From CAYOOT01 sp964405665 (GTDB lineage: Bacteria > Bdellovibrionota_C > UBA2361 > SZUA-149 > CAZDWZ01): a stretch of DNA of 59,005 nt. Below are positions 17,012 through 26,937 of the stretch, in pieces (the first letter of the stretch is position 1; each line of letters opens with the position of its first letter). The stretch is taken from contig CAYOOT010000009.1 in the NCBI GenBank assembly GCA_964405665.1, forward strand, positions 1 through 59,005, given 5' to 3'. A program made the translations under genes and the position numbers. A model generated the notes under the pieces. It saw only the letters and a program-made list of their open reading frames with translations, ran no database searches and had not been told where the DNA came from.

Positions 17012-20000
17012 ATGGATTTACAAGAAACCCAAACAACAAATTTAATCAATCAAAAGCTGACTGAAGTTTATCAACAACTCGGGGATCAACAGTTCGTTAA
17101 TTTTGCCAAAGAATTTTATCATCGCGCCTCCATTGATTATTTGGAAAAAACCACAGTTCCCGGCCTGATTAAAATAGTGAAAGAGGCATTCATTTTTTTT
17201 GAAAATTTCAAAGAAGGTAAAAGTGAATATCTGGTTGAGATCAAACAAATCAGTCAAGAGGATACAAAACATAAAACTCAAATTATGTTTACGGCATTTT
17301 CTGATCGTCCGTTTATTGTGGATACATTGATTGAAACTTTAAAATTATTCAAAGTAAAGCAGTTTAATTTATTACATCCGATTATTTCTACTTTTGAAAA
17401 TGAGCATATTTCTTTGACTTTTTTTGAAATTGAGAAACTTGATCCAAAAAAAGCTGCAAATATCAAAACGGAAATAGAACAGCGTTTTTCCGATTTGACT
17501 CTGGTGACCAACGATTATCAGGCCAATCTGCAAAAAATAGATCAGTTGCTCTTGAAACTGAGACATCAAGTAGAGAAAAAAGATCAGAATACTGCTGAAG
17601 CCAAAGAAACAATCAGTTTCCTCAAATGGTTGGGTGATGGAGGTTTTGTTTTTTTTGGATTGACTGACGAATTTGGCAAAACTCCTTTGGAAGGTGAAAA
17701 ATTTAAACTAGGACTATTTAAAACAAGCACCCCTCTTTTGCAGGAAGAGTTGGAAATCGTAGCTCATTGTACCCTGGAACTTTCTCAAAAAGAAAACATT
17801 TTTAATTTTTCAAAAATACCAATTCTCAGTACAATTCACCGCTTAGCTTTTCTAGACCTAATCACGATAAAATTAAAAATTTCCGATAAAGAACAGATCG
17901 TTGTTTCAATTATCGGACTTTTAACTTCCAAAGCTCTTTCTCAGGAAGCCGGGACTATTCCTTTTATCAGACAAAAGTTACAGACCATTCTTCAGGATGA
18001 AGGATTAAGACCGAATACTCATGACTATAAAGAATGGGTTTCTATTGCGGGTTGCATTCCCAAAAGTGATCTTTTGCATTTTCCTTTGCAAAACTTGAAA
18101 AGTGATTTGAATTTAATTACCGATGTCACTTCCAATCCGGAAGTCCGTTGCCGCTTCTATTTAGACACATTTGGTCATTTTATTTCTGCCCTGATTGTAA
18201 TGCCCCGAGATCGCTTCACAGGAGGAATTAGAAAAAAGGTTCAAGACTACTTGGAAGATGTTTTCAAGAGTAAAAATTCTTTTTCGGAATATCAAATTAC
18301 GGCTGATGGCTATCCGCTTGCCGTTTTGCATGTGATTTTACCAAATTTTTCCCGGAAGCCCTTAAAACTTGAAGAAAAGAAAATATTAAATAAGATCAAA
18401 GAATTTATTATTACCTGGGATGATATTTTATCTTCATTTTTAATTAATGATCCCGCGCTGGCACACACTTACTCTAAAAATTTCCCCCAATCATATAAAG
18501 CGGTAGTTACTCCCACTGAAGCCGCTAAAGACATTGAGGTTTTGGAAACAATTAATCCCGATAATAATCTAGAAATTACTTTTGAAAAACCAATTTTAGA
18601 AAATGGTTTGGAAGCATATGATTTGAAAATTTACAAATATGGCGAAGGTCTTACTTTAAGTGCCGTTGTTCCCTATTTGGAAAATATTGGTTTTCAAGTA
18701 ATCGATGAAACTTTAACTCAAATTAATAACTCAAAAGAAATTGTTACAACGATTCATAAATTTCGAGTTGGTTCAGCTCCTTTGGAACAAGAACAATTTG
18801 AAAAAATTAAAAAAGTTTTAATCCAAGCGTTAAAATTAATTTTCATCAATCGAGTGGAAAGTGATCGACTCAACCGATTACTAATCAATCCGGCGCTTAA
18901 TCATCTGGAAATATCCTTACTGCGAACAATTTCTATTTATCTTTGGCAAATTAAAGCCATTTCCTCGGGAGAACTTGCGGCAAATGCCTTAATTGAAAAT
19001 CCGAAAATTGCTGGAATGATTGCTCATTATTTTGTTTATAAATTTGATCCGGATCTGAAAATAAGCCTGGATCAACGCAAAATTGAATTACAGAAAATAA
19101 AAATACAATTTGAGGAATCTCTAAAATCCGTTTCCCAACTGACTTTCGATCGCGCCTTACGCCGGCTTTTTAATGTTGTTGAATCGACTGTGCGCACCAA
19201 TTATTTCAGAATCCGCAATGAAACCAGATTGGCTCTGAAAATAGATTGTAAGCAGATTGAAAGCATGCCTCATCCGCGGCCATATTTTGAAATTTTTGTT
19301 AATGCTCCTGATTTTTCAGGGGTGCATTTAAGAGGAGGTAAAGTCGCTCGCGGGGGATTGCGTTGGAGCGATCGGGTGGATGATTTTAGGACGGAGGTTT
19401 TGGGTTTAATGAAAACTCAAATGATCAAAAATTCTGTGATTATTCCTGTGGGTGCCAAAGGTGGCTTTGTTCTAAAGCAACGCCCTAATAGTAATCCTGA
19501 ATTACAAAATGCAGTTAAAGCTTGTTATATTAGATTTGTCCGATCTTTATTGGAAGTTGCAGATAATAAGAAAAATAATGTAATTATTCATCCGCATAAT
19601 TGTGTTCTTTATGATCAGCCTGATCCTTATTTTGTAGTGGCGGCAGATCGTGGAACTGCTACTTTCAGTGATACAGCCAATTCTATTGCGATTAATGAAT
19701 TTGATTTTTGGTTAGGCGATGCTTTTGCCTCGGGCGGAAGCAATGGTTATGACCATAAAAAACTGGCGATTACTTCCAGAGGCGTTTGGGAAGTGGTATG
19801 CCGCCATTTTAGAGAAATCGGTGTTGATCCTGAACTGCAAGAGTTTACTCTTGTGGGAATTGGGGATATGTCCGGAGATGTTTTTGGCAATGGGTTGCTC
19901 AGAAGCAGGAAAGCTAAACTTCTTGCTGCTTTTGATCATCGACATATTTTTATCGATCCTAATCCTAATCCGGAAATTTCCTTTAATGAAAGAAAAAGAC

Positions 20001-21733
20001 TCTTTGACTTACCTCAATCCTCTTGGAAAGATTATAATCAAGCTTTAATCAGTAAAGGTGGAGGGATATTCGATAGAAATGCCAAAGAAATTTCCCTTAG
20101 TCCGGAATTGAAAAAAGCTTTAGTTGTGGAAGAAACTTTATTATCAGGACAAGAACTGATTCGTTCAATTTTAAAAGCACCAGTTGATTTAATATGGAAC
20201 GGCGGTATCGGGACTTATGTTAAATCATCCGACGAAGATCATTTAAATGTAGGAGATCGCACTAATGATGATGTGCGAGTAGATGCCAATGAACTGCGAG
20301 CCAAAATGGTCGGGGAAGGCGGAAATCTCGGTTTCACTCAAAAAGCAAGAATTGAATATTCCAAAATGGGCGGAAGAATAAATACTGATGCCGTGGATAA
20401 TTCCGGAGGTGTGAATCTTTCAGATTTAGAAGTGAACATTAAGATTTTGCTTAGTCTTCCCTGCTCTCGTGGTGAGTTAAGTTTTGAAGATAGAAATAAA
20501 TTATTAGCTAGCTTAGCGGAAGATATTTGTCTGAAAGTTGTCAAAAGAAATCGCACTCAGAGTTTAGCACTTAGTTTGGGAGTAAAGGTCAGCAGAAAAA
20601 GAATGAGTTATATAAAAGCGCTTATCGCTTTTTATGCCAAAACAGGTTTTATCGATCGCGACAAGGAAGCTTTACCTAGCGATGAAGAAATCACCCATCG
20701 CCGGGAGTTAAAAGCGGGTTTAACCAGACCGGAATTAGCTGTGATCATTGGTTATACCAAGATGAATTTGTTTGAGACGATTGTTGAATCGACTATCCCC
20801 GACGATAATTATTTGGAAGATGTCCTAGTCGGATATTTCCCTAAAGAATTAAGAAAAAAATATTATCAAGATATTCTCAATCACCCACTGCGTCGGGAAA
20901 TAATTGCCACCGAAATTGCTAATTCCCTTGTGGAGCGTGTCGGTTCAACTTTTGTGATGAGAACTTCTATTGAAACTGGAATGCCTAAGTCCGAAGTGAT
21001 TAAAGCTTATCTGGCAGTTTCGGCAATTCTTAATGAAGAAAAAATAGTGGAGCAACTTGATGCTTTTGATAATCCCATCACTACCAGATTGCATCTGACT
21101 ATTTTGCTTAATTTGTCTTCGGCGATGGATAATATGGTGCGCTGGCTTTTGGATACGCATAAAGTTTATTTGTCCTTGGAAGAAATAATTAAAAGATACC
21201 AGGTATCGTTTCAGCAATTGATTGCTTCAATTGAGAGTTTCCTTAAGCAAGTAGAAAAAGGAATTGTTCGGGAGCAAGTAACTAAATTAATTATGAATGG
21301 TTTCCCCAGAGACTTGGCCAATATGGTTTCTTCCTTGGAGTATGGCAGTGTTTTACTTGATATCATTGAAGTCTCTAACGTCACTAAAAAAGATGTTTTA
21401 GAAATTTCGGATTTATTTTCCAATCTTTATGAGGCTTTTAATATTAGAACTTTAATTGATAAAGTTAAGACCTTTGAGCCCAAAGATCGTTGGGAATTAA
21501 ATGCCACCAGAACATTAATGGCAAATTTAAGAATTTCCATGGCTAAATTGGCAATGGTAATTATTCAAAAATCTAACAGCACGAAGGTAGAAGCGATTGA
21601 AAAATATCTGGAAACACAAAAAGAAAGTGTACAGCATTTCAACGCCGTTTATGAAGAATTAGTCAGCCAGGAAATTACTGTGGCCATGCTTTTAGTGATC
21701 AGTAATCAGCTATTTTCTTTGTCTAGGAGTTAA
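17012..21733 (+). CDS. gdhB: Large NAD-dependent glutamate dehydrogenase
   Basis: This is the very large (1573-residue) bacterial NAD-GDH type, which mainly breaks glutamate down to 2-oxoglutarate and ammonium. An N-terminal regulatory region of about 700 residues with ACT-like segments precedes the catalytic core. The core signatures are GVHLRGGKVARGG at about 769-782 followed by LRWSDR, then KTQMIKNSVIIPVGAKGG around 800-818 with the catalytic lysines, and later DLIWNGGIGTYVK. The length matches the 160-180 kDa family. The symbol is a family label. Catabolic GDH and anabolic GOGAT (gltBD) lie within 11 kb, which gives the cell both directions of glutamate flow. A hairpin follows the stop. 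Confidence 0.94.
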   Translation: MDLQETQTTNLINQKLTEVYQQLGDQQFVNFAKEFYHRASIDYLEKTTVPGLIKIVKEAFIFFENFKEGKSEYLVEIKQISQEDTKHKTQIMFTAFSDRPFIVDTLIETLKLFKVKQFNLLHPIISTFENEHISLTFFEIEKLDPKKAANIKTEIEQRFSDLTLVTNDYQANLQKIDQLLLKLRHQVEKKDQNTAEAKETISFLKWLGDGGFVFFGLTDEFGKTPLEGEKFKLGLFKTSTPLLQEELEIVAHCTLELSQKENIFNFSKIPILSTIHRLAFLDLITIKLKISDKEQIVVSIIGLLTSKALSQEAGTIPFIRQKLQTILQDEGLRPNTHDYKEWVSIAGCIPKSDLLHFPLQNLKSDLNLITDVTSNPEVRCRFYLDTFGHFISALIVMPRDRFTGGIRKKVQDYLEDVFKSKNSFSEYQITADGYPLAVLHVILPNFSRKPLKLEEKKILNKIKEFIITWDDILSSFLINDPALAHTYSKNFPQSYKAVVTPTEAAKDIEVLETINPDNNLEITFEKPILENGLEAYDLKIYKYGEGLTLSAVVPYLENIGFQVIDETLTQINNSKEIVTTIHKFRVGSAPLEQEQFEKIKKVLIQALKLIFINRVESDRLNRLLINPALNHLEISLLRTISIYLWQIKAISSGELAANALIENPKIAGMIAHYFVYKFDPDLKISLDQRKIELQKIKIQFEESLKSVSQLTFDRALRRLFNVVESTVRTNYFRIRNETRLALKIDCKQIESMPHPRPYFEIFVNAPDFSGVHLRGGKVARGGLRWSDRVDDFRTEVLGLMKTQMIKNSVIIPVGAKGGFVLKQRPNSNPELQNAVKACYIRFVRSLLEVADNKKNNVIIHPHNCVLYDQPDPYFVVAADRGTATFSDTANSIAINEFDFWLGDAFASGGSNGYDHKKLAITSRGVWEVVCRHFREIGVDPELQEFTLVGIGDMSGDVFGNGLLRSRKAKLLAAFDHRHIFIDPNPNPEISFNERKRLFDLPQSSWKDYNQALISKGGGIFDRNAKEISLSPELKKALVVEETLLSGQELIRSILKAPVDLIWNGGIGTYVKSSDEDHLNVGDRTNDDVRVDANELRAKMVGEGGNLGFTQKARIEYSKMGGRINTDAVDNSGGVNLSDLEVNIKILLSLPCSRGELSFEDRNKLLASLAEDICLKVVKRNRTQSLALSLGVKVSRKRMSYIKALIAFYAKTGFIDRDKEALPSDEEITHRRELKAGLTRPELAVIIGYTKMNLFETIVESTIPDDNYLEDVLVGYFPKELRKKYYQDILNHPLRREIIATEIANSLVERVGSTFVMRTSIETGMPKSEVIKAYLAVSAILNEEKIVEQLDAFDNPITTRLHLTILLNLSSAMDNMVRWLLDTHKVYLSLEEIIKRYQVSFQQLIASIESFLKQVEKGIVREQVTKLIMNGFPRDLANMVSSLEYGSVLLDIIEVSNVTKKDVLEISDLFSNLYEAFNIRTLIDKVKTFEPKDRWELNATRTLMANLRISMAKLAMVIIQKSNSTKVEAIEKYLETQKESVQHFNAVYEELVSQEITVAMLLVISNQLFSLSRS

Positions 21734-21746
21734 ATCTGAATTGGAG

Positions 21747-21790
21747 ATTAAGCGGACTAAAGGGTACGTCACCCTTCAGTCTGCTTATTA
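21747..21790. repeat. AAGCGGACTAAAG hairpin after the GDH gene
   Basis: An inverted repeat of about 19 bp with a few mismatches (ATTAAGCGGACTAAAGGGT against ACCCTTCAGTCTGCTTATT) and a short loop sits 13 nt after the stop. It resembles the arms of the larger repeat at 58904-59005. No U-tract follows on either strand, so it is more repeat-like than a classical terminator, though it may act as one. Confidence 0.7.
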
Positions 21791-21858
21791 CCAAGACTTG
21801 TTAAATATCATAAATAAAATCAATAGCTGTTCTTTATGACTTTTCTGTAAGGAACTAA

Positions 21859-22503
21859 TTACAATCTAATTTCAGAAGATGTGGTGTTGTAAGCAAATAA
21901 TATCCGCCAAACATTTAATGCAGCTTCATGCTCAAACATCAGTTGATCAGGAACTGCCACAAGATCCTCTGGCACGATACAGGTATATCCGCGATGGTAA
22001 GCACTCCTCAATGTAGAATCGACACAGCGTGAGGTGAGAACTCCAGAAAATATAAGAGATTTAATTTGATGTGCTTTCAGAACATTTTCTAGTAAAGGGG
22101 TTTCTATTCCTTTATTTTTCAAAATCTCATAACTTTCTTTTGTAACAAAGGCATCATAAGAATTTTTGATGATTTGAACATCCTCGGTCTGAGGTGCAAC
22201 GCCAAAATATTCGAAGCCTTTCGTTTGAGGTACGCAGAGTATGGAAGGATTAGCAAAAGATGTAATTTTTGCTGCTGCATTTTTTAACATATATTCGGGA
22301 TCTTCGATCATTCGTATAAAAATTACTAATATTCCTTGATCGCGTATAAAGGAAATGAATGCTGACAATTGTGAAATCATAGTGCCGATGTCATTCATGC
22401 TGTAATTCATATGCAGGGCTAATTTCCCTTCTGCAGAACAGTAGTCGTATTGCATATCGATAACAAGTAAGGCAGTATCTTGGGGATTAAGAATTGGAAA
22501 CAA
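21859..22503 (-). CDS. Isochorismatase-family cysteine hydrolase
   Basis: A 214-residue protein of the nicotinamidase/isochorismatase fold. The catalytic triad is visible: D16 in LLVIDMQ, K113 in IIKNSYDAF, and C160 in SGVLTSRCVDST, where the motif before the cysteine is typical. The start is TTG 22503, supported by AGGGAG 8 nt upstream; no ATG precedes the first strand. Members hydrolyse varied amides or vinyl ethers, so the substrate is open. It lies 83 nt downstream of an alpha/beta hydrolase on the same strand, possibly a small catabolic unit. Confidence 0.9.
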   Translation of the reverse strand: MFPILNPQDTALLVIDMQYDYCSAEGKLALHMNYSMNDIGTMISQLSAFISFIRDQGILVIFIRMIEDPEYMLKNAAAKITSFANPSILCVPQTKGFEYFGVAPQTEDVQIIKNSYDAFVTKESYEILKNKGIETPLLENVLKAHQIKSLIFSGVLTSRCVDSTLRSAYHRGYTCIVPEDLVAVPDQLMFEHEAALNVWRILFAYNTTSSEIRL

Positions 22504-22586
22504 ATTGATTTCTCCCTATAGGCTTTAGAATTAAAAATAAACTTTCTATGAATACAAGTAAAGTGTAAAATAATCAAAATTATATT

Positions 22587-23369
22587 TTAACACTTTAAAC
22601 TTTCGATAAAATCAATAGCTGCTTGGAACACTTGATCATTTGGTAGTAATCCTAAATGATCGACGTTGGGAATTTCTATATATGTAATGGCCGAGCTACT
22701 TGGTCGGGTCATAAAATGTGATTTAGCTCCCTTGACAAATAGTTTTGGTTGAGGAGTATTACAAAAAATTTCGTAAAGTTGATTCGTATTTGACAACTGC
22801 ACTACGGAGTTCGAAGTTTTATAAAAAACTTCTGGAGGAACTTTTTGTAAAGATTCATAACGGAATTGATCCCCTACTTCAAGGCATTTTTGTTTTAAAA
22901 AAGGATAGCGTTTTATGCAAAATTCCTCGAAGGTCATTGCGGCAACCCGTCTTGTTTCACTGCCGTCTTCCAGGCGTAAGTTCCCCTCTAAACTTACAAT
23001 ACTAAGAATTCTATCTGCTGCCAGGCTAAGTGCCAGTGTTGCCACCATCCCGCCAATGCTATGGCCAATAATATGGAATTTTTTAATATTTAAGAGATCA
23101 GCTAGATCTAATAAAATTTGAGCCTGATCTTTTAGTTCATAAGAAAAATCTTCTGGTTTTGAACTGTCACCAAAGCCAATTAAGTCAATTGCAATTACCT
23201 GAAAGTCAGCCGTTTTTGTATTTTCAAAAAAAGTCTGGTAAGACTTTTTATTTCCTTGTATTCCGTGCACGCAGAATATCGTTGGTCCAGAGGAGTTTTG
23301 CTGAAGTGTGCAAACTTCAATATTTGTTAATCCCTTTAGTTTCCAGTGCTGTTGATTTATAGGCTGCAT
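22587..23369 (-). CDS. Alpha/beta hydrolase
   Basis: A 260-residue cytoplasmic alpha/beta-hydrolase of the esterase/lactonase type. It has the oxyanion segment FCVHGIQGNKKSY, the strand VIAIDLIGFGDSSKP, the nucleophile elbow GHSIGG with Ser104, and the catalytic His in VDHLGLLPN near the end. All core positions are present, so it should be active. The substrate is unknown. It starts at ATG 23369 and is followed by the isochorismatase-like gene. Confidence 0.88.
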   Translation of the reverse strand: MQPINQQHWKLKGLTNIEVCTLQQNSSGPTIFCVHGIQGNKKSYQTFFENTKTADFQVIAIDLIGFGDSSKPEDFSYELKDQAQILLDLADLLNIKKFHIIGHSIGGMVATLALSLAADRILSIVSLEGNLRLEDGSETRRVAAMTFEEFCIKRYPFLKQKCLEVGDQFRYESLQKVPPEVFYKTSNSVVQLSNTNQLYEIFCNTPQPKLFVKGAKSHFMTRPSSSAITYIEIPNVDHLGLLPNDQVFQAAIDFIESLKC

Positions 23370-23488
23370 GCTAAATTAATGCCGCTAATCAAAAAGAAAA
23401 GAATGTAACACAATTAAAGATTAGAGAGAATCTATATTATTTAGGTTATTCTTTTTAGAAAATGCTATAGGCATTGTTTGATCTGAGA

Positions 23489-25966
23489 CTACTTGCTTCC
23501 GACCATCTTTAAAGGATTTTCTTGTATCTTTGCTTTCAGCTCCAAGCCCAATTCATGTTTCGGTTGGGTAGCAAGAATTTTTTCAATTTGCTCCAGGGCC
23601 TCTTTGAATTTTCCCTGTGAGTAAAAGGCTCCGGCAAGAGAATAAATAATGTTTTCATCATGAGGATATAAATTTAAATATTTTTGGAGGACTACTTCCA
23701 AGACCGATACTCTATTTAATTTATAAGCCAGTTCAATTATTCCCAAAATTGCAGTTAAATTTTCCGGATTTAAAGATAAAGCTTTTTGGTAAAATTCCCA
23801 GGCTTTTTCAATTTTCCCCTGATTGGCAAAGCAAAGCGCCAGGCCGGCAAGTGGAACATCATTTTGCGGAGTATCTTGGTTGGCTTCAATGAAAAAAGTT
23901 ATTGCTGTATCCCAGTTGCTTTCTGCGGCGGCAATCACGCCTTTGCCGGCAAGGACACGCGCATTAAATTGCGGACTTTTAATGGAATTAAAAATTATTT
24001 TTGCCTTTTCTAATTCTCCTTTGCAGGCAATGATTTCAGCTTTAATAATTAATAATTTGTCTAATTCATCTTTATTTAAAGATCTGCTAGCGCTTAAAAG
24101 GCTTTCCGTTTTGCTTAATGCTAAATCATGTTTTTTCTTTTTCTTTAAAAGCTCAATCTCTTTAATTTGATCTTCTAAATTCTCATTAATGGTAATTGAA
24201 ACATTACTTATTGGAGCTTGTGCTTGAGATAAGGCTAAAGGAATTTGTTTTACCTTATACATTGCAGCTTGAGTGTTGTTCCCTAGATTTTCTAAGTTCT
24301 TTTCAATTCTTTCAGTGTTGGAAATTGGTGTTGTTCTGCTTTCTGCAAGAAAACTCCAATCCAAATCTTCTCTCTCGCCCAAAGCTAGTTGATAGATTTC
24401 TCCATTTCTTACCGCAGCCGCGTCCCAAGTGTAATTCTCTACTCTTTTTTGCAATTCAGGATTAACTGGAGCATAATATGCGGCCATTATTGCATTATAA
24501 ATTGTTTCTGGTTGATCTGGAGTGCAATAAAATGCATAATTTGCCAAATAATCTCTGGAAGTTCCATTGGTGGTGGCTACCACATTTCTTCCTAAACGGG
24601 CTGCTTCTAGAGAAACAATTCCTGGAAGCTCAAACCAGCTCGGTAGAGCATGTATTTTAGCGGCTTGGAAAGCGCTATTGAGCATTTTTGCTTCTAAGCG
24701 ATCCAAGAATACTGTTTTACCTTTTCGTTTGAATTTTTTGCAGGCTTCTAAATATTCCGGTTGATAGGAGAAACCGCCTCCGGCAAAAACTAATGTTAAA
24801 TCACTGTCTTCCAGCGCTTTAAGTAGCATTAATTGATTTTTTCTAAGTTCAAATCTGCCAACGCAAAGAATAAAATCTTTCAGTCCTGTTTGTTGATAGA
24901 ATAATTCTCCATTGTCTTGCAGATCGGAAATTTCTCCGCCGCAATGAAATGTTTCTATTCTTTTTACATTAGGATAATCACGTTTTAAGCAAAATGATTC
25001 ATATTCTCCGGTAGAGAGCAAAGCTGCGGCATTATTGGCGGCAAAACTATTGTCCCAAATAGGAGTTGGTTTTACCATTTTTGCTCTGGCAGTTAGTTCT
25101 TGCCAAGTGCTTCTAGATTGATTGGACTTAATATATCCATCTAAGGCAACATAATGAGCTTGCATTTGATTAAAAAACAAAGGCCAATCTTCGTAAAGTG
25201 TGGTTACAACATAGGGCGTTCCTTGTGCTTTACAGTTTTTGGCCAAACTTTCTGTGTGATCTTTTATTGCAAAGTTAAAAAGATTTACTAAATCATAATC
25301 TTTAACATTCTTTTCATTTTTCAGATCAATATCTACGGTAATCCCTCTGGCTCTTAAACCTTCGCTGACTCTGTCCATTACTACAGTGTCCCCACCCGGC
25401 TGACTATAAGCATTAGGCCTACTTTGCATTAAGATTCTAGGAAGTCGTGTGCCTCGAGGTTTAATCGAATTTGGTTTAATCCAATTTTCAGTATTTTCTG
25501 GATTATCTGCTTGTGTGCATTGCGGAAATATCAACGCATCATTGATAATTACGCTATTAAGTCTTTCTACAATTTCAGTAAGATTTGCATCAAGCAATGA
25601 AGAATTATTGATTTCTGCTATGACTTCGATGCCTTGCAAGTGGCAGAGATTAATAAAAGGGATAAAATTTTCAGCTGAAAAAAAAGGTTGAAAGCAATTT
25701 AGATACAATAATTTAATTTGTTCTTTATTTAGTACCTTAAATAATTCACTAAAATCGTTTTGTTTTGAACTCCAGCAATTAATTACATTATTATGCTTAA
25801 ATTGTTCAGGTCTAAACTTTGATTGCTCATCGGCAAGTACTACTACTTGATTGATATCAAGACAGTTTAATAATTGAGAACTATGCTTGGAAAGCTTCGA
25901 ATATTTAGGATCGAAGGATGTTAATAATCCTATTTTTCCTTTGTTCGACTGATAATTAGTGCTCAT
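23489..25966 (-). CDS. GT4 glycosyltransferase fused to TPR repeats
   Basis: An 825-residue cytoplasmic protein. The first 160 residues are unassigned and could be a divergent Rossmann-like domain. Residues about 175-530 form a GT-B/GT4 glycosyltransferase: RILMQSRPNAYSQPGGDTVV at the acceptor side, then CVGRFELRKNQLMLLKAL, FAGGG, LPSWFELPGIVSLEAARLG and the ExE-like sugar-nucleotide region. After a linker, residues about 600-815 form tetratricopeptide repeats (for example KIEKAWEFYQKALSLNPENL). The N-terminal GSFDP-like start and the fusion suggest a scaffolded glycan assembly enzyme. It stands alone between two divergent promoters. Donor and acceptor are unknown. Confidence 0.88.
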   Translation of the reverse strand: MSTNYQSNKGKIGLLTSFDPKYSKLSKHSSQLLNCLDINQVVVLADEQSKFRPEQFKHNNVINCWSSKQNDFSELFKVLNKEQIKLLYLNCFQPFFSAENFIPFINLCHLQGIEVIAEINNSSLLDANLTEIVERLNSVIINDALIFPQCTQADNPENTENWIKPNSIKPRGTRLPRILMQSRPNAYSQPGGDTVVMDRVSEGLRARGITVDIDLKNEKNVKDYDLVNLFNFAIKDHTESLAKNCKAQGTPYVVTTLYEDWPLFFNQMQAHYVALDGYIKSNQSRSTWQELTARAKMVKPTPIWDNSFAANNAAALLSTGEYESFCLKRDYPNVKRIETFHCGGEISDLQDNGELFYQQTGLKDFILCVGRFELRKNQLMLLKALEDSDLTLVFAGGGFSYQPEYLEACKKFKRKGKTVFLDRLEAKMLNSAFQAAKIHALPSWFELPGIVSLEAARLGRNVVATTNGTSRDYLANYAFYCTPDQPETIYNAIMAAYYAPVNPELQKRVENYTWDAAAVRNGEIYQLALGEREDLDWSFLAESRTTPISNTERIEKNLENLGNNTQAAMYKVKQIPLALSQAQAPISNVSITINENLEDQIKEIELLKKKKKHDLALSKTESLLSASRSLNKDELDKLLIIKAEIIACKGELEKAKIIFNSIKSPQFNARVLAGKGVIAAAESNWDTAITFFIEANQDTPQNDVPLAGLALCFANQGKIEKAWEFYQKALSLNPENLTAILGIIELAYKLNRVSVLEVVLQKYLNLYPHDENIIYSLAGAFYSQGKFKEALEQIEKILATQPKHELGLELKAKIQENPLKMVGSK

Positions 25967-26048
25967 AATACTTTCTTAAAAAGTTGTTTTATAAAATGTG
26001 CAATAAATATAAGATGTAAACTTCTAACGAATTGTTGCTGATAAATTC

Positions 26049-26936
26049 ATGAATCATGGACAAAATTATATTACCGCAAGTGATGTGGCCAATTATGTGG
26101 TTTGTCCTGAGGCTTGGAGATTAAAGTATTTTAAGAACACTCAAGGTGAACAATTAGAAGATCGTCGCCTACTTGCTCAAGAAAAAAGAAAGCAATGGGG
26201 TTTAAAGACCCAATTATATCAGAGCCTTAGAAGCCATACAAAGGTTTCATTAGTTTTATTGTTTATTTTAACTTTTGTAGTTTTTCTTTTAGAAGTAAGT
26301 AGAAATAAATTTCTTTACAATTTAACAAGTAAATATCGAACTCAGTATGAAATTCCTTCTGAAATAATGGCAATTATCCTAATTTTAGGACTGATTATTT
26401 TTATGTGGGATCTTTTCGAGAGAAGAAAAAATAAAGCAGCAAAAGAGGTGGGATTACAAAAAACTCACAATACTATTTCAATCAAAGGAAGTGAAGATTC
26501 TCCAACTCAAGAATTATTTAGTGAAAAATTAAAACTGCGTAGTAAACCTGATGCCATAATTAAAGAAAAAAATATGCTGATCCCGGTTGATTACCACCCC
26601 TTTGCTAAAAAGGTTAAGGACCGTCATGTTGCCCAGATTTTAATCCATTTGTATTTAATTGAAGAAAATATGAATATTAAGCCAGAGTATGGTGTGATCA
26701 TTCTGGGAAAAGAAAAAAGAGAAGTAAAACTTAAAAACACAGAAGAAAAACAAAAATGGTTACAAAGCCTTATTGCGGAGATGCGTTCCATTCAAACAGG
26801 AGTGCCGGCAGTACCACTTCCCGCTTTTTATAAATGTAAAAGTTGTGATGTACAAAGTATTTGTAATTATAGTGCATATAAGACAAAAGAATCTACAAAC
26901 GAAAATAATAATATTCAAGATCCTGAGGAGGAATAA
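26049..26936 (+). CDS. Membrane-anchored Cas4-like PD-(D/E)XK family protein
   Basis: A 295-residue protein with the layout of Cas4/RecB-type nucleases split by a membrane hairpin. The first cluster cysteine is C19 (YVVCPEAWRLKY). Two hydrophobic helices follow at about 66-85 and 105-122. The nuclease core has D168 in SKPDAII, then IPVDYHPF at 178-185 and Q196 in HVAQILIHLYLIEE. The last three cluster cysteines are C263, C266 and C272 (CKSCDVQSIC). Cas4 proteins bind a 4Fe-4S cluster with one N-terminal and three C-terminal cysteines. The usual ExK is DYH here, so activity is uncertain. There is no CRISPR nearby. The CDGSH gene starts 1 nt after the stop. Confidence 0.78.
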   Translation: MNHGQNYITASDVANYVVCPEAWRLKYFKNTQGEQLEDRRLLAQEKRKQWGLKTQLYQSLRSHTKVSLVLLFILTFVVFLLEVSRNKFLYNLTSKYRTQYEIPSEIMAIILILGLIIFMWDLFERRKNKAAKEVGLQKTHNTISIKGSEDSPTQELFSEKLKLRSKPDAIIKEKNMLIPVDYHPFAKKVKDRHVAQILIHLYLIEENMNIKPEYGVIILGKEKREVKLKNTEEKQKWLQSLIAEMRSIQTGVPAVPLPAFYKCKSCDVQSICNYSAYKTKESTNENNNIQDPEEE

Positions 26937-26937
26937 A

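Noticed and set aside
21747..21790. Classical rho-independent terminator after the GDH gene
   Set aside because: The hairpin is strong, but there is no T-tract and its sequence matches a repeat family, so I list it as a repeat.
23823..24170. Open frame of 115 codons on the plus strand inside the GT4-TPR gene
   Set aside because: Antisense to a well-supported gene; composition is typical of a shadow.
26773..26937. N-terminal extension of the CDGSH gene
   Set aside because: It overlaps the Cas4-like gene in another frame, and a good ribosome site (GAGGAG) precedes ATG 26938.
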